A stretch of 64,000 nucleotides of DNA from Epiperipatus broadwayi (Eukaryota > Onychophora > Udeonychophora > Euonychophora > Peripatidae): assembly GCA_028023455.1 (NCBI GenBank), contig JAQFVV010000151.1, forward strand, positions 2,415,097 to 2,479,096, in the 5' to 3' direction. The notes beneath the pieces were generated by a model. The model worked only from the letters and a program-made list of their open reading frames with translations, was not told where the DNA came from and ran no database searches. This document shows, one piece after another, positions 11,111 through 23,799 of the stretch. Numbering within the stretch: position 1 is the stretch's first letter; every line of letters begins with the position of its first letter. Both the position numbers and the translations under genes were made by a program.

Positions 11111-11561
11111 TTAATGATTAGGTCTGAGGTAAGTAATATTGTGTAAGACTCTCTGAATTTCAGAGATTCTATTTTTCCATTTGATTCATTGATAAAGTAT
11201 TCTGTGCATTCTTATAACAGATTCTAGAGAGATCTTTTTTAATTTTAAACAAAGCAATACAGGGTGGTAGGCCTGAACATTTTGTATAATAATTAATGAT
11301 AGTCAATATAAATGATAATTGGTCAATCGAGAGCAAAACACCATCTCTAACATTTCTCCTAATAGAAAATCTATATTGATTATTGATTTGATAATAGTTA
11401 TAAAAAATAACTTTACACAGAGGTGATCTGAAAAGCCAACCAGAGATGTATTAATAAGTTGACTCATTTAGCTTATGCCCCGACACAAAGAAAAGGTCTA
11501 TAAGAGATGAGAATCTGCTATTAAAGAAGGTATATGCATTATCTGGATATCTTTCATGTAA

Positions 11562-12062
11562 TTAATATAGTGAAATTTCTTTCATTTTATTTAGTAATGC
11601 AATAGGAAGAGATCGGAATGTATAATTAAGGTCACCACCCAGAATTACAATGCCTGGTTTTTGTAAAAACTTATTTTGAACATTATGGATTATATTTGCA
11701 ATATCATTACCCTTAGCTACAGAGTATACAGCAATTAGATAATGCAAGACTGCCTGATAAACAAAGGAAACCACAATATAGTTTGTTTGTAAAGACAATA
11801 ACTGAATATTTTCAATCTCTGAATGCATATATATTAAAACAGCTGCACCTTGAGCGGGCCTATCATTAGGTTTAGAAAGCAAAATGTTCTGTTGGGATAA
11901 TTTATCAATTATATAACCATGTGTATTATGATTAATTTTAGTCTCAGTTAAAATTACTATTTCATATTTTTCTTTAGATAAATAGTCAACAATTTTATCA
12001 ACTTTACCTGGGCTATTTAATCCTCTAATATTAAAAGTTAGTATACTGAGGGATTTGTTCAT
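11562..12062 (-). pseudogene. LINE ORF2 APE endonuclease, N-terminal part
   Basis: The 166-residue open stretch carries the exonuclease-endonuclease-phosphatase fold signatures: SILTFNIRGLNSPGK (catalytic Asn region), VILTETKI (metal-binding Glu) and VILGGDLNYTF (the GDxN motif). It belongs upstream of the RT ORF on the same strand. Between 11111 and 11561 the frame is interrupted, although endonuclease-like residues such as LFFVSGHKLN and GWLFRSPLC can still be read, so the ORF2 is broken there. This domain nicks target DNA to prime reverse transcription. The start at 12062 is an ATG and almost coincides with the edge of the inserted element. Confidence 0.85.
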
Positions 12063-12342
12063 AATTATTGATCTCTACTGTATGGAAAGTTTTGCCTCTG
12101 TGAAAAACAGCTTGTCTACACACAAAGAATGGTGATCATGTGATATTTGATGGTTTAATACACTCGCTTAATGGATTTCTTAATATAGCTTTAATTTAAT
12201 CATAATTAAAAGAATGCTTACTGTGTGGAATATTTTTGTTTTTTTTTAATGGAATGAGGCATGAACAAGGAAAGAGGAAGAAAATTAGTTGTTTCAAATA
12301 AATTATTATTTGGGCAGATAAATTAAGAAATATATACATCAT

Positions 12343-12446
12343 AACCAATAAAATATCACATGATAATGCTTACATCATGCTGTTCAGCAGAAAATTCTTT
12401 TTTCTTCTGTTATTTGTTCAGGGGTCATGTGATGTTCTATTGGTTA
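12343..12446. mobile_element. Short hairpin element, about 104 bp
   Basis: The ends 'aaccaataaaatatcacatg' (12343-12362) and 'catgtgatgttctattggtt' (12427-12446) are inverted complements apart from a few bases. The motif resembles the snapback family tail ('gatcatgtgatgtttattgg' near 13740), so it may be a fragment or relative of that family. Confidence 0.55.
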
Positions 12447-12654
12447 GACATCAATCTTGCCCAAGGAATTAGGGCCACTACATCTGTTAAAAAACTAAGA
12501 TCATAATATGAAGATATTGAAATGATTTCATATCTATATAGCTATACTGGGAAAGTGGCTTGGGTTGAAAACTTTATTTTGTTGTACAATTGAAACCAAG
12601 TAATTAAAAGATGGCTACTAAGAGAAAAGGCAAGATCCAAAGTATCCGGATGCA

Positions 12655-12745
12655 TTGCTTCCAGATCCAAAACCTCCCCATTGATAAAAGCCATAAGCTA
12701 GAAAACTAGTCGGAGAATATTAGATAGGACAGCACCTGGATAGAG
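12655..12745 (+). repeat. Snapback core fragment
   Basis: Contains the core 'cagatccaaaacctccccat', then 'gataaaagccataagctaga' and 'actagtcggagaatattaga', matching the internal part of the snapback family (compare 13580-13640). Both arms are missing. Confidence 0.6.
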
Positions 12746-13525
12746 ATGTTGCTAATGAAAAAAATAAAATTATTTTTAAAAAAATTGGATCCCCTATTGA
12801 TTAAAAGAATCTCATTTAAGGGTACAATATAAAAATTTTAAAATCCAATGGCAAAATCATAAGATTAATGAAGATTTTCAATTTTCTGGTGCAGGATGAA
12901 TAATGCATGACATGGTAAAATATTTTGTAATGAATTTTAGCATAATTTTCATAGAAGGCAGATTCCATTTATGTTGTAAAGATTATATTGAAAATGGTCT
13001 AAAAAAAAGTGTAATTGTGTTTGTTTTCATTGGTAAGATATATCTGAGAATAGAATACATTGAAGAGTTAGAATTAGGCCAAAGTACTGAAGTCTTTTTT
13101 AGGAAATAAAATTTTCTGCAGAAAAATTTAAAACAGCTTTGCAAAATATCAAATAACAATGTACCAGCATATTCTATATGTGACTGAATTTATGGATCAC
13201 AGGTTGGTTTGCATAGATATCATAAAACTCATCTCTAGTTTACTATTTTCTATTTGTGTCTCCATCTTCTTGAAATTGGAATGACCATAGTCAATTGTGA
13301 GTCATTGTTGTTGCTAAGACAAAAAATTGAAAAATAGTGTAGCAGAAAAAGAAATTGATAGATGACTTAAAAAAAAAAAGAGCAAATAATAGTAGTATTA
13401 ATATAATACCATGTTTCCCTCAAAATAAGACTGGGTATTATATTAATTTTTGCTCCAAAACATATAAGGCTTATTTTCAGGGGATTTATTTTTTCATGTA
13501 CAAAAATCTACATTTATTCAAGCAC

Positions 13526-13743
13526 AAAAATGTAAACAGGCAAAACTCTCTATAGGTGCAGTGCTCTCAGATCAAAGGCTCCTCACTGATGAAGGCCACA
13601 AGCCAGAAACTAGTCTGGAGATATTGGATGAGATGGGGATTTTATGCACAAGCCACTGAGTGGCAATTCGTATAGAGAGTTTTGCCTGTTTTAATAACAG
13701 TTTTGAGCAAGCATAAGACATGGTGATCATGTGATGTTTATTG
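13526..13743 (+). mobile_element. Snapback repeat copy with about 28-bp duplication
   Basis: Head 'aggcaaaactctctataggt', core 'agtgctctcagatcaaaggc', 'ccagaaactagtctggagat', return arm, then the tail 'gagcaagcataagacatggt' and 'gatcatgtgatgtttattg'. It is flanked by 13498-13525 and 13744-13771, which share 'gtacaaaaatstacatttat' and 'tcaag' with only three differences over 28 bp. The short ORF at 13355-13555 overlaps the left flank and is not a gene. Confidence 0.85.
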
Positions 13744-13789
13744 GTACAAAAATGTACATTTATTCAAGTACTCTGTATAGAAAGTTGTA

Positions 13790-14975
13790 AGATTCTTATC
13801 CTGGGGACCCCCAAAATTCCTCTCTTATACTCACTGGAATAGTTCTTTCTTTTTGCTTTTATCTTATCTGGTGATCAGAATATTAATCTGTTTAAATTTA
13901 CATTAAATCAAGTGTCAATTGAAGACTTGTGAGACAGAAGTGGTAAGAAAAATGACTACGGTTAAAAATGGTTTCTCCACTCAAGAGCAACAAAAAGAAG
14001 CAGGCACAAAAATTTAGAAAATGTTTCTGTATTTCACACATGCATATTAATTATGTCCATTAGAACATACAGCATATTGAATTATGATGACTCATATATG
14101 ACACAACCACATCCATCTATTATTGGGTATTCTTTTTAAAAACTTTTGTTTAGGAGAAAGATTGATGCTTTAACTTAAGCTAAACTTTGATTATTAAAAT
14201 CACTTCCGTTATTACACTTAGTTATTTTAATAAACTTTTAGGAGAAAAAAAATATTTAAGAAATCAAACTATTTTTTCCTAAAATATATATAATGAAATT
14301 ATCAATTGTCCTATATATTGACTTGTGATAGATAAATTGTTTCTCTATACATGTAGAGTTGAAAATGATCGACAGGAAAATACAAAAGAACCCATATAAT
14401 CATTTATTTAAAGCATTGATGCCAATAATATTGTTTATTAATACATCCACTACTTTATAATTCAATATATCTATCACGTGTTTCAATGAGTTGACGATCT
14501 TAACTACGGCTTATATTTGGGGTAGGGCTTATATTATAGGCATCCTGAACAATCATGCTAGAGCTTATTTTCTGGTTAGGTTTTATTTTCAGAGAAACAT
14601 GGTACACTTATACACTTTCTTTAATCACTTTTTACAATGCAGTCAAAATAAAATTTATTTCTTGATATTTTCTTACTGTTTCAACTGAGCTGCAGTTTTT
14701 ATCAGATCTTTTAACTCAAAAAAATTATAGCTTAAAGTAATTAAAGTGATAAAAATAAATAGAATTATTCAAAAGTTATATATAAAAATATCTATGTTAA
14801 AAATAGTATATACAAGCGCTTTAAAACACTGGTTGAAGAAGCTGTTAATAGCAAACAATCAAAATGAGTTAATCCAGGTCAAGTGCTTTCGAGATGTTAT
14901 CTCTCATAATCATAGCCAAAATAGTAATAGTTGTTGTGTTATTATTAAATAGTAATATATGCAAATGTATATGTA
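13790..14975. other. No gene recognised
   Basis: AT-rich non-coding sequence. The short ORFs at 14491-14688 and 14746-14952 have no recognisable motif and look like chance open frames. Confidence 0.45.
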
Positions 14976-14981
14976 AATTAA

Positions 14982-15206
14982 TCAGCTTGTCCATTTTCTG
15001 GAGATAGCAAGGCATGTGTCACATTTATTAATTGTGTTATTGTCATTGATGATAAAATACGCTTCTTCTATCTTCCTTTTGCAGTCTTTAGTTTCAGTGC
15101 ATGCCATTTTGGGGTTGGAGAGTTCAAACTTATGACCATCCTGCTTCTCATGTTCGAGAAATACTGAAATTTTGTCATTGTTCTTTTGCACAAAAGAATG
15201 AAACAA
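14982..15206 (-). pseudogene. Penelope-like element C-terminal fragment
   Basis: The open stretch reads HEKQDGHKFELSNPKMACTE, followed by a KIEEAYFIIND-NNTINK block and a closing SRKWTS. This follows the pattern His-x-x-x-x-H then 'KI..E.....R..EA..I......NR' seen at the C-terminus of GIY-YIG-containing Penelope-like and related retroelement proteins. The upstream RT is not recognisable, so this is a 5'-truncated remnant. Assignment rests on motif spacing only. Confidence 0.55.
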
Positions 15207-15570
15207 AAATAAGAATATAAATTAAGCAGGTTAATATTTATAAAATTATTAAAATTTATGTATTCTGTAAAATCTATAATGTGTTTTATATTTATGTATG
15301 TATAAATATTTAATAATGGTATGGTCATATTTGTTTGAATATTGTAGCTCTAATGAAAATAGTTACAAATTTTTAGAGTTAAAAGAGAGCTCTGATTAAG
15401 ACTGTTGATTTCTCGAAACTGTAAGAAAATATCAAGGAATAAATTTTATTTGAATGTATTGTAAAAATTGATTTAAAACTATGTATAAATGGTATTATAT
15501 AGATATATACAAATCAATGCATAAAAAAATTTGAAGTGATGAAAAATTTTAATATTAAAATTCAGAAAAA

Positions 15571-15846
15571 CCACAAAACATCATGTGATCACCATTTCTT
15601 ATGCTTGCTCAAAACTGTTATTAACAGGCAAAACTCTCTATAGTGCCACTCAGTGCAAGCCAGAGTAATCAATGGATGCCAGAAGGCTTGTGCATAAAAT
15701 CTCTATCTAGTGCCTACTCATCCAATATTGTCTGGAGATATTGGATGAGTAGGCACTAGATAGGCATTTTATGCACAAGCCTTCTGGCATCCATTGATTA
15801 CTCTGGCTTGCACTGAGTGGCGCTACTGTATGGAGAGTTTTACCTG
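15571..15846 (-). mobile_element. Snapback repeat copy, near-perfect palindrome, 16-bp duplication
   Basis: The most symmetrical copy. From the tail 'catcatgtgatcaccatttc' it passes into arm 1 (about 15629-15730) and arm 2 (about 15731-15846). The two arms are almost exact inverse complements, meeting at 'atattgtctggagatattgg'. The flanks 15555-15570 and 15847-15862 are identical (ttaaaattcagaaaaa). The tail on one side only gives the element a polarity despite the palindrome. Confidence 0.9.
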
Positions 15847-15869
15847 TTAAAATTCAGAAAAAATAGATT

Positions 15870-18800
15870 GGGATATTGAAAAGGACCCACTTTTTGACTA
15901 ATGACTGAGGATAATAAATAAATAATACCAACGGTACATGTTTTGCAGAACAGTGCAGAGGTCTTAACAATGAATCAAAAAACAACAACACACTGCCATT
16001 TTTATAAATGTGTTTAACTACTTTACACAAATGTTACAAAAAGTACTTATGATGTTTCATCTACATTCTATAGTCTTTTCCAAACCTTATTAACTTTGTT
16101 ATTTAAATAATATATAATTGGAGTGTAGTTTGAAAATTATAATTGACTATTTGTTAATCTGTTTTCAGAACAGGTTATATTTACCTATTTAATGATGTTT
16201 ATTTGAACTTCTTTTTACCAATAATTTCACCCTCTGTGGTCAAGTTGCACTCTTTAAGGTCTATATATAAACATATTAGACCATAAATAAAAATGGATTT
16301 CCACTTACTGTTTAAAGGATGTTGCCTTGACAAGAGATTGAGATTGTTTTTGTTTAAGTGGTGACTGCTTTCAATGAATTTACATATATATATGTATGTA
16401 AGTCAAAAGAATATCAACATCAAAAATATTGCAATTAAATTTTGTTTTGAATGAATAGTTTATATATATATATATATTCTAACCTCCCCCCGCGCATCCT
16501 CACCCCAAAAATATATTGTTTATTACGAATATTCCGGGTTTTAGCTCAGTTAACAAATAAATAAATGAAATATTCAGCATTGATTAAAATGATTACTAGC
16601 TCTAATTTCTAAAATACAAATACGGTTCAATTTTAAAAATGAATTAACAAATATTTACTATTTTCATGAGACATGGAGTGACAATACGGGGAACGAGATA
16701 GACTACATTGAGCTATTATCCACACGATACTACCTCAATGGCATAAGAATACTATTCCCCCTTTTTACTATACCAAATAACTAACTCATAGTATTCTTAC
16801 GACTTTCTAAGCTCTATTCACTATGATTAAAATAATAATCATATCTTAATCTTCTTTATAACAAGAATCTAGCTTAATTAAATAAAATGAAGTAAAATAA
16901 AATAAAATAAAATCTCAGGTTCATAAATTGTATTCTAACTGATTTAAAATTACGGTAGTAAAATATGAAAAGGGAATTTTATGTCATAATCTACTACACA
17001 GCAACTAACAATAATAAAAATAATAATAACAATAATAATATAATATAATCTTATTTCTTCCTGAAATGAAATAAATAAATACGTACGTGGTAGTAATTTA
17101 ATAATCTGATAACAGAATACGTGTGGCAACATTAGCATATAATTTAAGGTAATATTGTGGCAACCGACTTATGACCAATGAATAATATAAAATTATGATA
17201 TTTATTTTAACATACCAATAAATTCTCAAAATTATTATAACACTTTTATGTTTACCTTTTGTGCAAAATCTATATGTCTGTTTCAATTAAAATGTATCGT
17301 GATTTCATGCATCCATGTGGAGAAATAACAACTCGGACACAAAACTTTAAAATAAATTTAAAACAAAGTTTATTAACAACATAAATAAATTAACAATATT
17401 TTTACACTATATACATTGGATATCCCTTACTCTCCTATCTCAACTTAGTTTATTAGTTTATAAAAGGAAACCAAAAGACTATTTATTTTTCCTAGTTAAA
17501 TCTTATCTTTTTAACACTTAAGAAAATACAGTATTATTACTTGATTTATTATTATGGTTAGCTTGCTACAAAAATGCATTTTTTATATGCTTATCACAAA
17601 CACTTTGCATCCCTAATATTATTAAAATTATATTTTTTACAAAATTTACATTCGTAGTAAAAATTCTACAAAACAATAAAATTCTAGTTTTCTATTGGTT
17701 GTATGGAATCTTACAAAGTCAAAACATTATTCTACATTCGGTATTAGGTTTTTTATTGTTCATTATCCGATGTTTATTAATCCTAATATTCTCATTCAAG
17801 CCTTACTTCGGATGATATAATTACAACTATTAACATACCATGCACAAGTATATGTTTATTATACCTTATTGAACTATTTTCTTAATAAATATGCAATACT
17901 TATTTTCTAAATATTATTTTAACAAAAAATTCATTCAAATTTTATTATCACTTTTAAATACTTGGTTTAGATTTCTTTTCAAAAAATCTTATATTCATTT
18001 CCGAATTAATTTTACAGTGTATTATATGATTCTTTCTCTCTTTATGATATTTTGGACTTTCAATTTTAAAATTACACAATTTTATACATTCCAGCAAATA
18101 AACTATTCTTACACAAATGATAACATATCTTCAGTTCTATTTTATTCATTATTTCTTTGAAAATATCTTTCTGACCGATGCAGATTCACAAAATAAGGAT
18201 AGCGAAGATAGATGCATAGGATCAAAATACAACTAGAATATTATTCGTCATATATCTTGACAATCATGGCACAGTGAGTTAAAAGACACTATAGAGGAGT
18301 GACCTTTACCTGTCTACCAACCTCTATTATAGGAATGATGCTAAAGCTATTTCTTCAGCTTTATTATAACATCAAAAAATTTTAAAGATATGCAAAACAC
18401 TGTCCAAACTATATGTGTTCAGTCATAGGGCTTAGTTAACTATACTGAAATCACACAAACTAAATATGATCTAAATCCTTTATTTTCCTATTTCTTAAAA
18501 AAAAACATCATCTTGGTTTCCTCTCCACTAGTACTTCCAAGTCACTATCCGATCTTATTCTCAAGATTTTTCTATACTGTACATCGACAAATACATATCT
18601 GCATTACTAACAATAATAAAATTCATTTATTTTAAAACTATTCCACTGTTCTATAAGAAAATCTTTTTACTACTTTCCTCGTATATTTAATCATATGCAA
18701 ACTATTTTAAAATATCTGAATACTTTATCACATGAAAGTTCAAAAGAATCACACAATTGTTCTGTCAAATTATATTATTAATATACTTTAAATAAATTAT

Positions 18801-21060
18801 TGCATGCATATTCCGAATTACTCCTATCTCATTATATGTTAAAATGTTGTATAAAATGTGTACATATAATTTAAACTTTCACACTTCATTCTTAATCAAT
18901 AGATGATCTAAAAAAAATACATTATGCATTATAAATAAATATCAATATTACCAAACGATCTTTATCTTCTCGATCACATTCCGTAGGCTTCACCATCCAT
19001 TTGATTCTTGTAGATATAAGACTCACATACATACACTTTATTTTTAAACAATATTTCTAATAATTTTATCAAGCTATTATTTTTAAATCTCAATATTACT
19101 AAATTTATGTTTATATGTTTTCCCTAATCTCACATAGCATTTTATATTCTAAAATAAATTAGTAAAATATCTAAACTATATTTACTGTACTTCTTTATCA
19201 AACTTTCTTGAAAACCGTTCATATTAAAGCTAAAAAAAAATGTTTATTATTTCTTCTTCAGTCACTTAATGTTCTATTTTAAGGTAAAACAATTATTGCT
19301 CTGTTGAATAAATATTCATAATTGACAATCCTTGGTTTTTTATAATATTTAATACAATTATTGATTATGACATTAATTAATCCCGTAAAGAAAACGTCTA
19401 CATATTCTCTTCTAATATTTTCTGCTAAGATTTTCCCGCGCGACTTTTATGATGCATCTTCTAGGTACTTTGCTTTAAATATTCAGTAAATTTTTCGGTT
19501 TCCATGGATCCATTTTCATTAATTAATTTAAATTTATATTTTCTAAATCAAGCATTTCTCCAATGAACACTTTATAACATTTTTAATTTTTCTTAGAGAA
19601 AGTTTTTCTGTTCTTTTTTTTTTTTTTAAAAAAAAACACAATAGCTCTTTCATATCATTCTTCGGTAATTTTTCCTTTCTTTTAAAGTTCTGGTACTATA
19701 TACTTTGTAATATTTCCTTTAAAAAGGACAAACATTTTTTTTCTCATTATAACTTTTACATAATTCTTTATAATATACAGCATCTTAATTTTCCCATAGA
19801 GAAGAATAAAATAACTTCAGAGTAGCCTTATAAAATTTGTGCGTCATAATTTTCCTGACGGCAAGTAACTTCTCTTTTAAGTTTTCGTATAGCGTCCAAA
19901 TTATATTCCTCTGAGTTACAATAATAAGTTTCTGGTTGAGCATAAATAAAGCTGTATCGAGGCACTTTACAAATATTTTTCTTTTAGCAATATTTTTAGG
20001 TATTTTTTCCTTTAGTACTTCCATTTTTACTGCAAGGTTTTGGCTAAACTTGAATAAAATTACTGGCAAGAAAACTTTTAAAATTAGCCCTTCATGTAAA
20101 GGCAGTCAAAATATTATATGTTAAAAAAAAACTTTTAAAATAAATACAAAATTTTAAAATTATATCACTTTTCTAGCTTACGGTCTTATCCAGCTAAAAA
20201 ATATGTTACTCCCTCCTTCACTTACACATTACTTTCTCCCGCTTCGTCTAATTCTTATATTTTGTCTGCTAAAATACCTCCATTGATTGGTTAATGACTT
20301 TTTTTAGTGCGAACAAATTTACACATTTTAGTTTTATAATAGATTAAGCCCTTTAAAATAAAGTATTTATGACGTCATGTCTTAAATATTACTTAGAATA
20401 GTATTTTTAAATTCAATTATAGTTTTATCTAAATCATTTAAACTTTAAAAACAATTATTAAAACAATATTTATTATTTCAACTTTTACTTTAACGATCGA
20501 TAGCAATTATATTTAGTTTCATAATTCACAAACTTTATTATTATTCTAACAAGCGTGTGTGTGAAGGTCTATAATATACAGTCACATGATTACTAACTTT
20601 ATCAGATGATTTTTTAATTTACGTCTCAGTCTAAATTACCAAAACTGATATATTTTATAAAAAATTTGGAAAATAATTTAAAAATGTAGAACTAAATATA
20701 ATTCTCACCATCCTAAAGTTTATTTTAAAATATACTCTATTAATTTTGACTATTAAATATAATTTTAACACTACATATAGCATTTATTTAATTTATTAGT
20801 TTTAAAATATCATACTTTTAACTATTTATAGCTGTATTATTTTATATGGCCAGCTTTTACAACCATAAGCAAGGATATAATTAAGCTTTATTTAACTGTT
20901 TTCTCTTAAAATAATCCATTACACTTTTATATACCAGGTATTTTCAGCCTTAAATTGTACTATAAAATCTAATCGATCATACAATTATCAATATACTACA
21001 CAAACGTATTTTAAAATTTTAAATTTTTTAGTAATTGACCATTCTATCTTATTATGACCT
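15870..21060. other. Long AT-rich stretch without recognised features
   Basis: About 5 kb of very AT-rich DNA. Apart from short TA runs (for example about 16457-16478), homopolymers and chance ORFs, I find no exon, RNA gene or repeat family. The ORFs at 17891-18160 and 19785-20124 are low-complexity, rich in Phe, Tyr, Ile and Lys, and lie on opposite strands of the same kind of sequence, so they were not accepted. Confidence 0.45.
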
Positions 21061-21075
21061 ATAGATAAGGGCACA

Positions 21076-21097
21076 ATATATATATATATATATATAT
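21076..21097. repeat. (TA)n microsatellite
   Basis: An uninterrupted TA dinucleotide run of about 22 bp. Confidence 0.8.
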
Positions 21098-21174
21098 TGA
21101 TTATGAATAGGTATATAAGCATATTAATATATAATAATATTATTAACATTTTTCATTTTGTTCTTTATAGAAGT

Positions 21175-21853
21175 CTTCCATGATCTTTTAAGCATGTTTG
21201 CTAAAAAAAAATAAATCAACTGATATCTACTGGACATGTTTTTCTCATAATAGACATTATCAGCAGTTTGATAAACAGATGACACTCCATTAAACACAGC
21301 TCCCTCTACAAATATTTTTCATGATCTTTCAAATGGCAATGTTTATTGAAGAAAATCAACTGTTATCATTTGACATATATTTTTATCACAACTGATATCA
21401 TCAACAACTTAGAACCCATTCGGGACCATCAAACACAACACCCTCTACAGACATTTTCCATGAACTTTCTAGTGACAATAATTAGTAAAGAAAATCACCT
21501 GATATCTGATATGTTTCTGTCATAACTGACTATCATAAGTAGCCAGGAAAATAGATGACATCCATCAAACAAGCACAGTGCCCCTACAGACATTTTTCAT
21601 GATTTTCAAGTGGAAATGTTTAATGAAGATATATCAACTGTTACCTGCTGGAGATATGTTTCTGTCATAACTGATATCATCAACAACCTGGAAAATGGTT
21701 GATACATTATCAAACACATTGCTCTCTACAAACAATTTCCAGGATTTTTCAAGTAAAAATGTTTGATGGAAAAACCAACCATATTTGCTGAACATATATT
21801 TTTTCACAATTGTTATTATCAGCAGCTTGAAAAACTGTTGATATGTCAGCAAA
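21175..21853. repeat. Satellite, about 140-bp unit, five copies
   Basis: A recurring 'ttttcatgatytttcaagtg' block starts units whose equivalent positions fall at 21181, 21322, 21461, 21600 and 21742, a period of 139-142 bp. Other shared blocks are 'cctctacagacatttt', 'tgtttctgtcataactgat' and 'atcatcaacaac'. The array is interrupted at 21854 by a snapback insertion. A short piece resumes at 22281-22310. The small ORF at 21634-21852 is a by-product. Confidence 0.85.
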
Positions 21854-22280
21854 ACATCACATGATCACCATTTCATATGCTTACACATGCCATTAATAAG
21901 AGTACTAAACTTGCCATAAAATAGTGCTACCAAATGCAAGCCTTTGTGATCAATGAATGCAGGAAAGTTTGTGCATAAAATCCATATCTAGTGCAGAATC
22001 CTTCTTGCATCCATTGATTATGAAGGCTTGCTCTTGGTGACACTCTGTGAGAGAATTTGGTACTCTTATTAGCAGCATGTGTAAGCATATGAAATAGTGA
22101 TCATGTGATGTTTTGATGATTTTATACCTATATGAAAGCCACAAGTTAGAAATTAATCTGGAGATATTGGTTGATTAGACACTAGATAAGGATTTTATGC
22201 ACAAACCATCCTGAATCCATTGATTATGAAGGCTGGCACTTGGTGGCACTACTGTATTGAGAATTTGGTACTCTTATTAT
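21854..22280 (-). mobile_element. Composite snapback insertion, 19-bp duplication
   Basis: One full copy (about 21855-22105, with the tail motif at both ends) is followed by a second partial copy (about 22120-22280, 'gaaagccacaagttagaaat' onward). The composite is flanked by 21835-21853 and 22281-22299, which match at 18 of 19 positions (ctgttgatatgtca, then caaa after one mismatch). The two units therefore appear to have inserted as one piece, or the second grew within the first. Confidence 0.8.
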
Positions 22281-22309
22281 CTGTTGATATGTCATCAAAT
22301 TAAACACAG

Positions 22310-23790
22310 CAGATGAGATAGCAATTGGTTTCCAGGCATAAGAATATTACTTATGAGAGAAACGTCCAGAAGAAGGGGTGATTTTTTTTCAACCATTGCT
22401 GCTTGAAAGATAAAAAAAACTTCTATAGAGGATATAAATTATGTATATAGGTTATTTGTTTAAATATATTTATATTCACACTTTACACAGGATTTAAAAA
22501 AAAGAAATTACAGAATATTGCTAAAATGGTGCAAGTAATTATATATTGTGTGTATACAATATTTATCTAACAATTATTACACAACTTTATAAGAATGATT
22601 ATATGTTTTGATATATTATTTAAGTGCATCAGAGTATATAAATGAGATGATGTGAAAATTATTGAAAATGATAATGAAGACTTTAACAATTAAATTATTT
22701 TCTTTATTTTAATCACAGTAGTTAGTAATATAAGGAAGTGAGAACGTAAAATACTACAAGGTCATGTCAAGTCCTGAAGGTAACTGAATAGGTTTTCCCA
22801 GAATACTCTTGTTTTCTGATTAAATATATACTGCTTCTGGATTGCTATAAACCTTTCATAGGCATAGAACATGTAGTAACAAAATGAAATGTACTAACGT
22901 ATATTGGCATTATTTGTTTATGTTAGTATTATAATTTTTCTCATTAACAAGTTAGTCATAACAATAGAAATAATGTTATTCTTAAAGAAGATTCCTAATC
23001 ATTCAGCCAAGTTTAAGTTGGTGTCATTCTCCCACTTATTTTTAGAAAAATGCTTCCCACATTATTCACTGATAGCTTTCCAATACGATGATGACGATGT
23101 TATATAAAATGGCTTCTCCTTAAATAAAGGTAGACATTTTCATGTATAGTGCCATATCCAGGACTTCCATTAGCAAAGTTAATTTCCCTCTCTTCCCAAA
23201 ACCTTTACATATCACAATAAAGTCATCTACTTGCTACTCCTTATTACCCATTTATCCCCTCTCCCTTATTTCATTTTAATAAAAGATATTTGTTAATACC
23301 ACTATTGTATCAATTTTCCGATTTTCTTATGAAGTCCTAAAGAAAAAATCTTAAATTCTCTACTCCCTTCATTTTTAAATTCTTCTCATTTTTCCATATA
23401 ATTTATCCTGATCATTTTTCAACAGTTTCCCCCCCCCCCCCAAATAAGCATTCTATACCCTTTCTTTCACCTCCACTAAACTCCACATCATTATTTCATT
23501 TTTACCTTCTTTCTCTTTGAATTCTTGCCTTTGTATCTAGTAACAAGCTCCCTTTAGTATTATCATACATATGTAACTCCAAACTATTTTTTTTATTCAT
23601 TTTCTATAACTACTTTTTTTCTCTCTAACCAGCTTATCTATCTTCTTTTCTCATTCCTCACTGATATTTACTTGTAACATATTTTCTACAAATTTATCCC
23701 ATTTCTTATATAAATACATGGAAATAAGACTTTGCACAATGTAAAATATTTTTAGCCCAAATTTCTATCCTTTCCACATCATTCGATTAA
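22310..23790. other. No gene recognised
   Basis: AT-rich, with a pyrimidine-rich zone at about 23160-23700 that includes a C run near 23431. The ORF at 22904-23107 has no motif. Confidence 0.45.
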
Positions 23791-23799
23791 ATACTTTTT

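Larger units (their letters stand above)
8516..12069 (-). mobile_element. L1/Tx1-like non-LTR retrotransposon (ORF2 only)
   Basis: On the minus strand the order is: APE endonuclease ORF, degraded linker, long RT ORF, about 300 bp of 3' untranslated sequence, then a poly(A) tail (the T run at about 8516-8529 on the plus strand). A short 'gatct' at 8511-8515 and 12070-12074 is the likely target-site duplication. The insertion begins within a few bases of the endonuclease start codon, so no 5' UTR or ORF1 is present. That implies 5' truncation or an unusual ORF1-less form. It lies inside a snapback repeat. Related fragments occur at 26280-26500, 32560-33025 and 50430-53665. Confidence 0.88.
8327..12156 (+). 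mobile_element. Snapback repeat copy split by a LINE
   Basis: The left part (8327-8510) reads 'acaaaactctccatacagta', 'gcaagccagagtaatcaatg', then the 'aggaaccttggatctgagag' core. The right part (12075-12156) resumes with the complementary arm 'ctactgtatggaaagttttg' and the family tail 'aatggtgatcatgtgat'. The whole is flanked by a 12-bp duplication with one mismatch, 8315-8326 (aatacattcgct) and 12157-12168 (aatacactcgct). The L1/Tx1-like LINE at 8516-12069 was inserted later, inside it. Confidence 0.8.

Noticed and set aside
17891-20124. Several 60-95-codon ORFs in the 16-21 kb region
   Set aside because: They have low-complexity composition (Phe, Tyr, Ile, Lys), no domain motif and no convincing splice sites, as expected by chance in AT-rich DNA.
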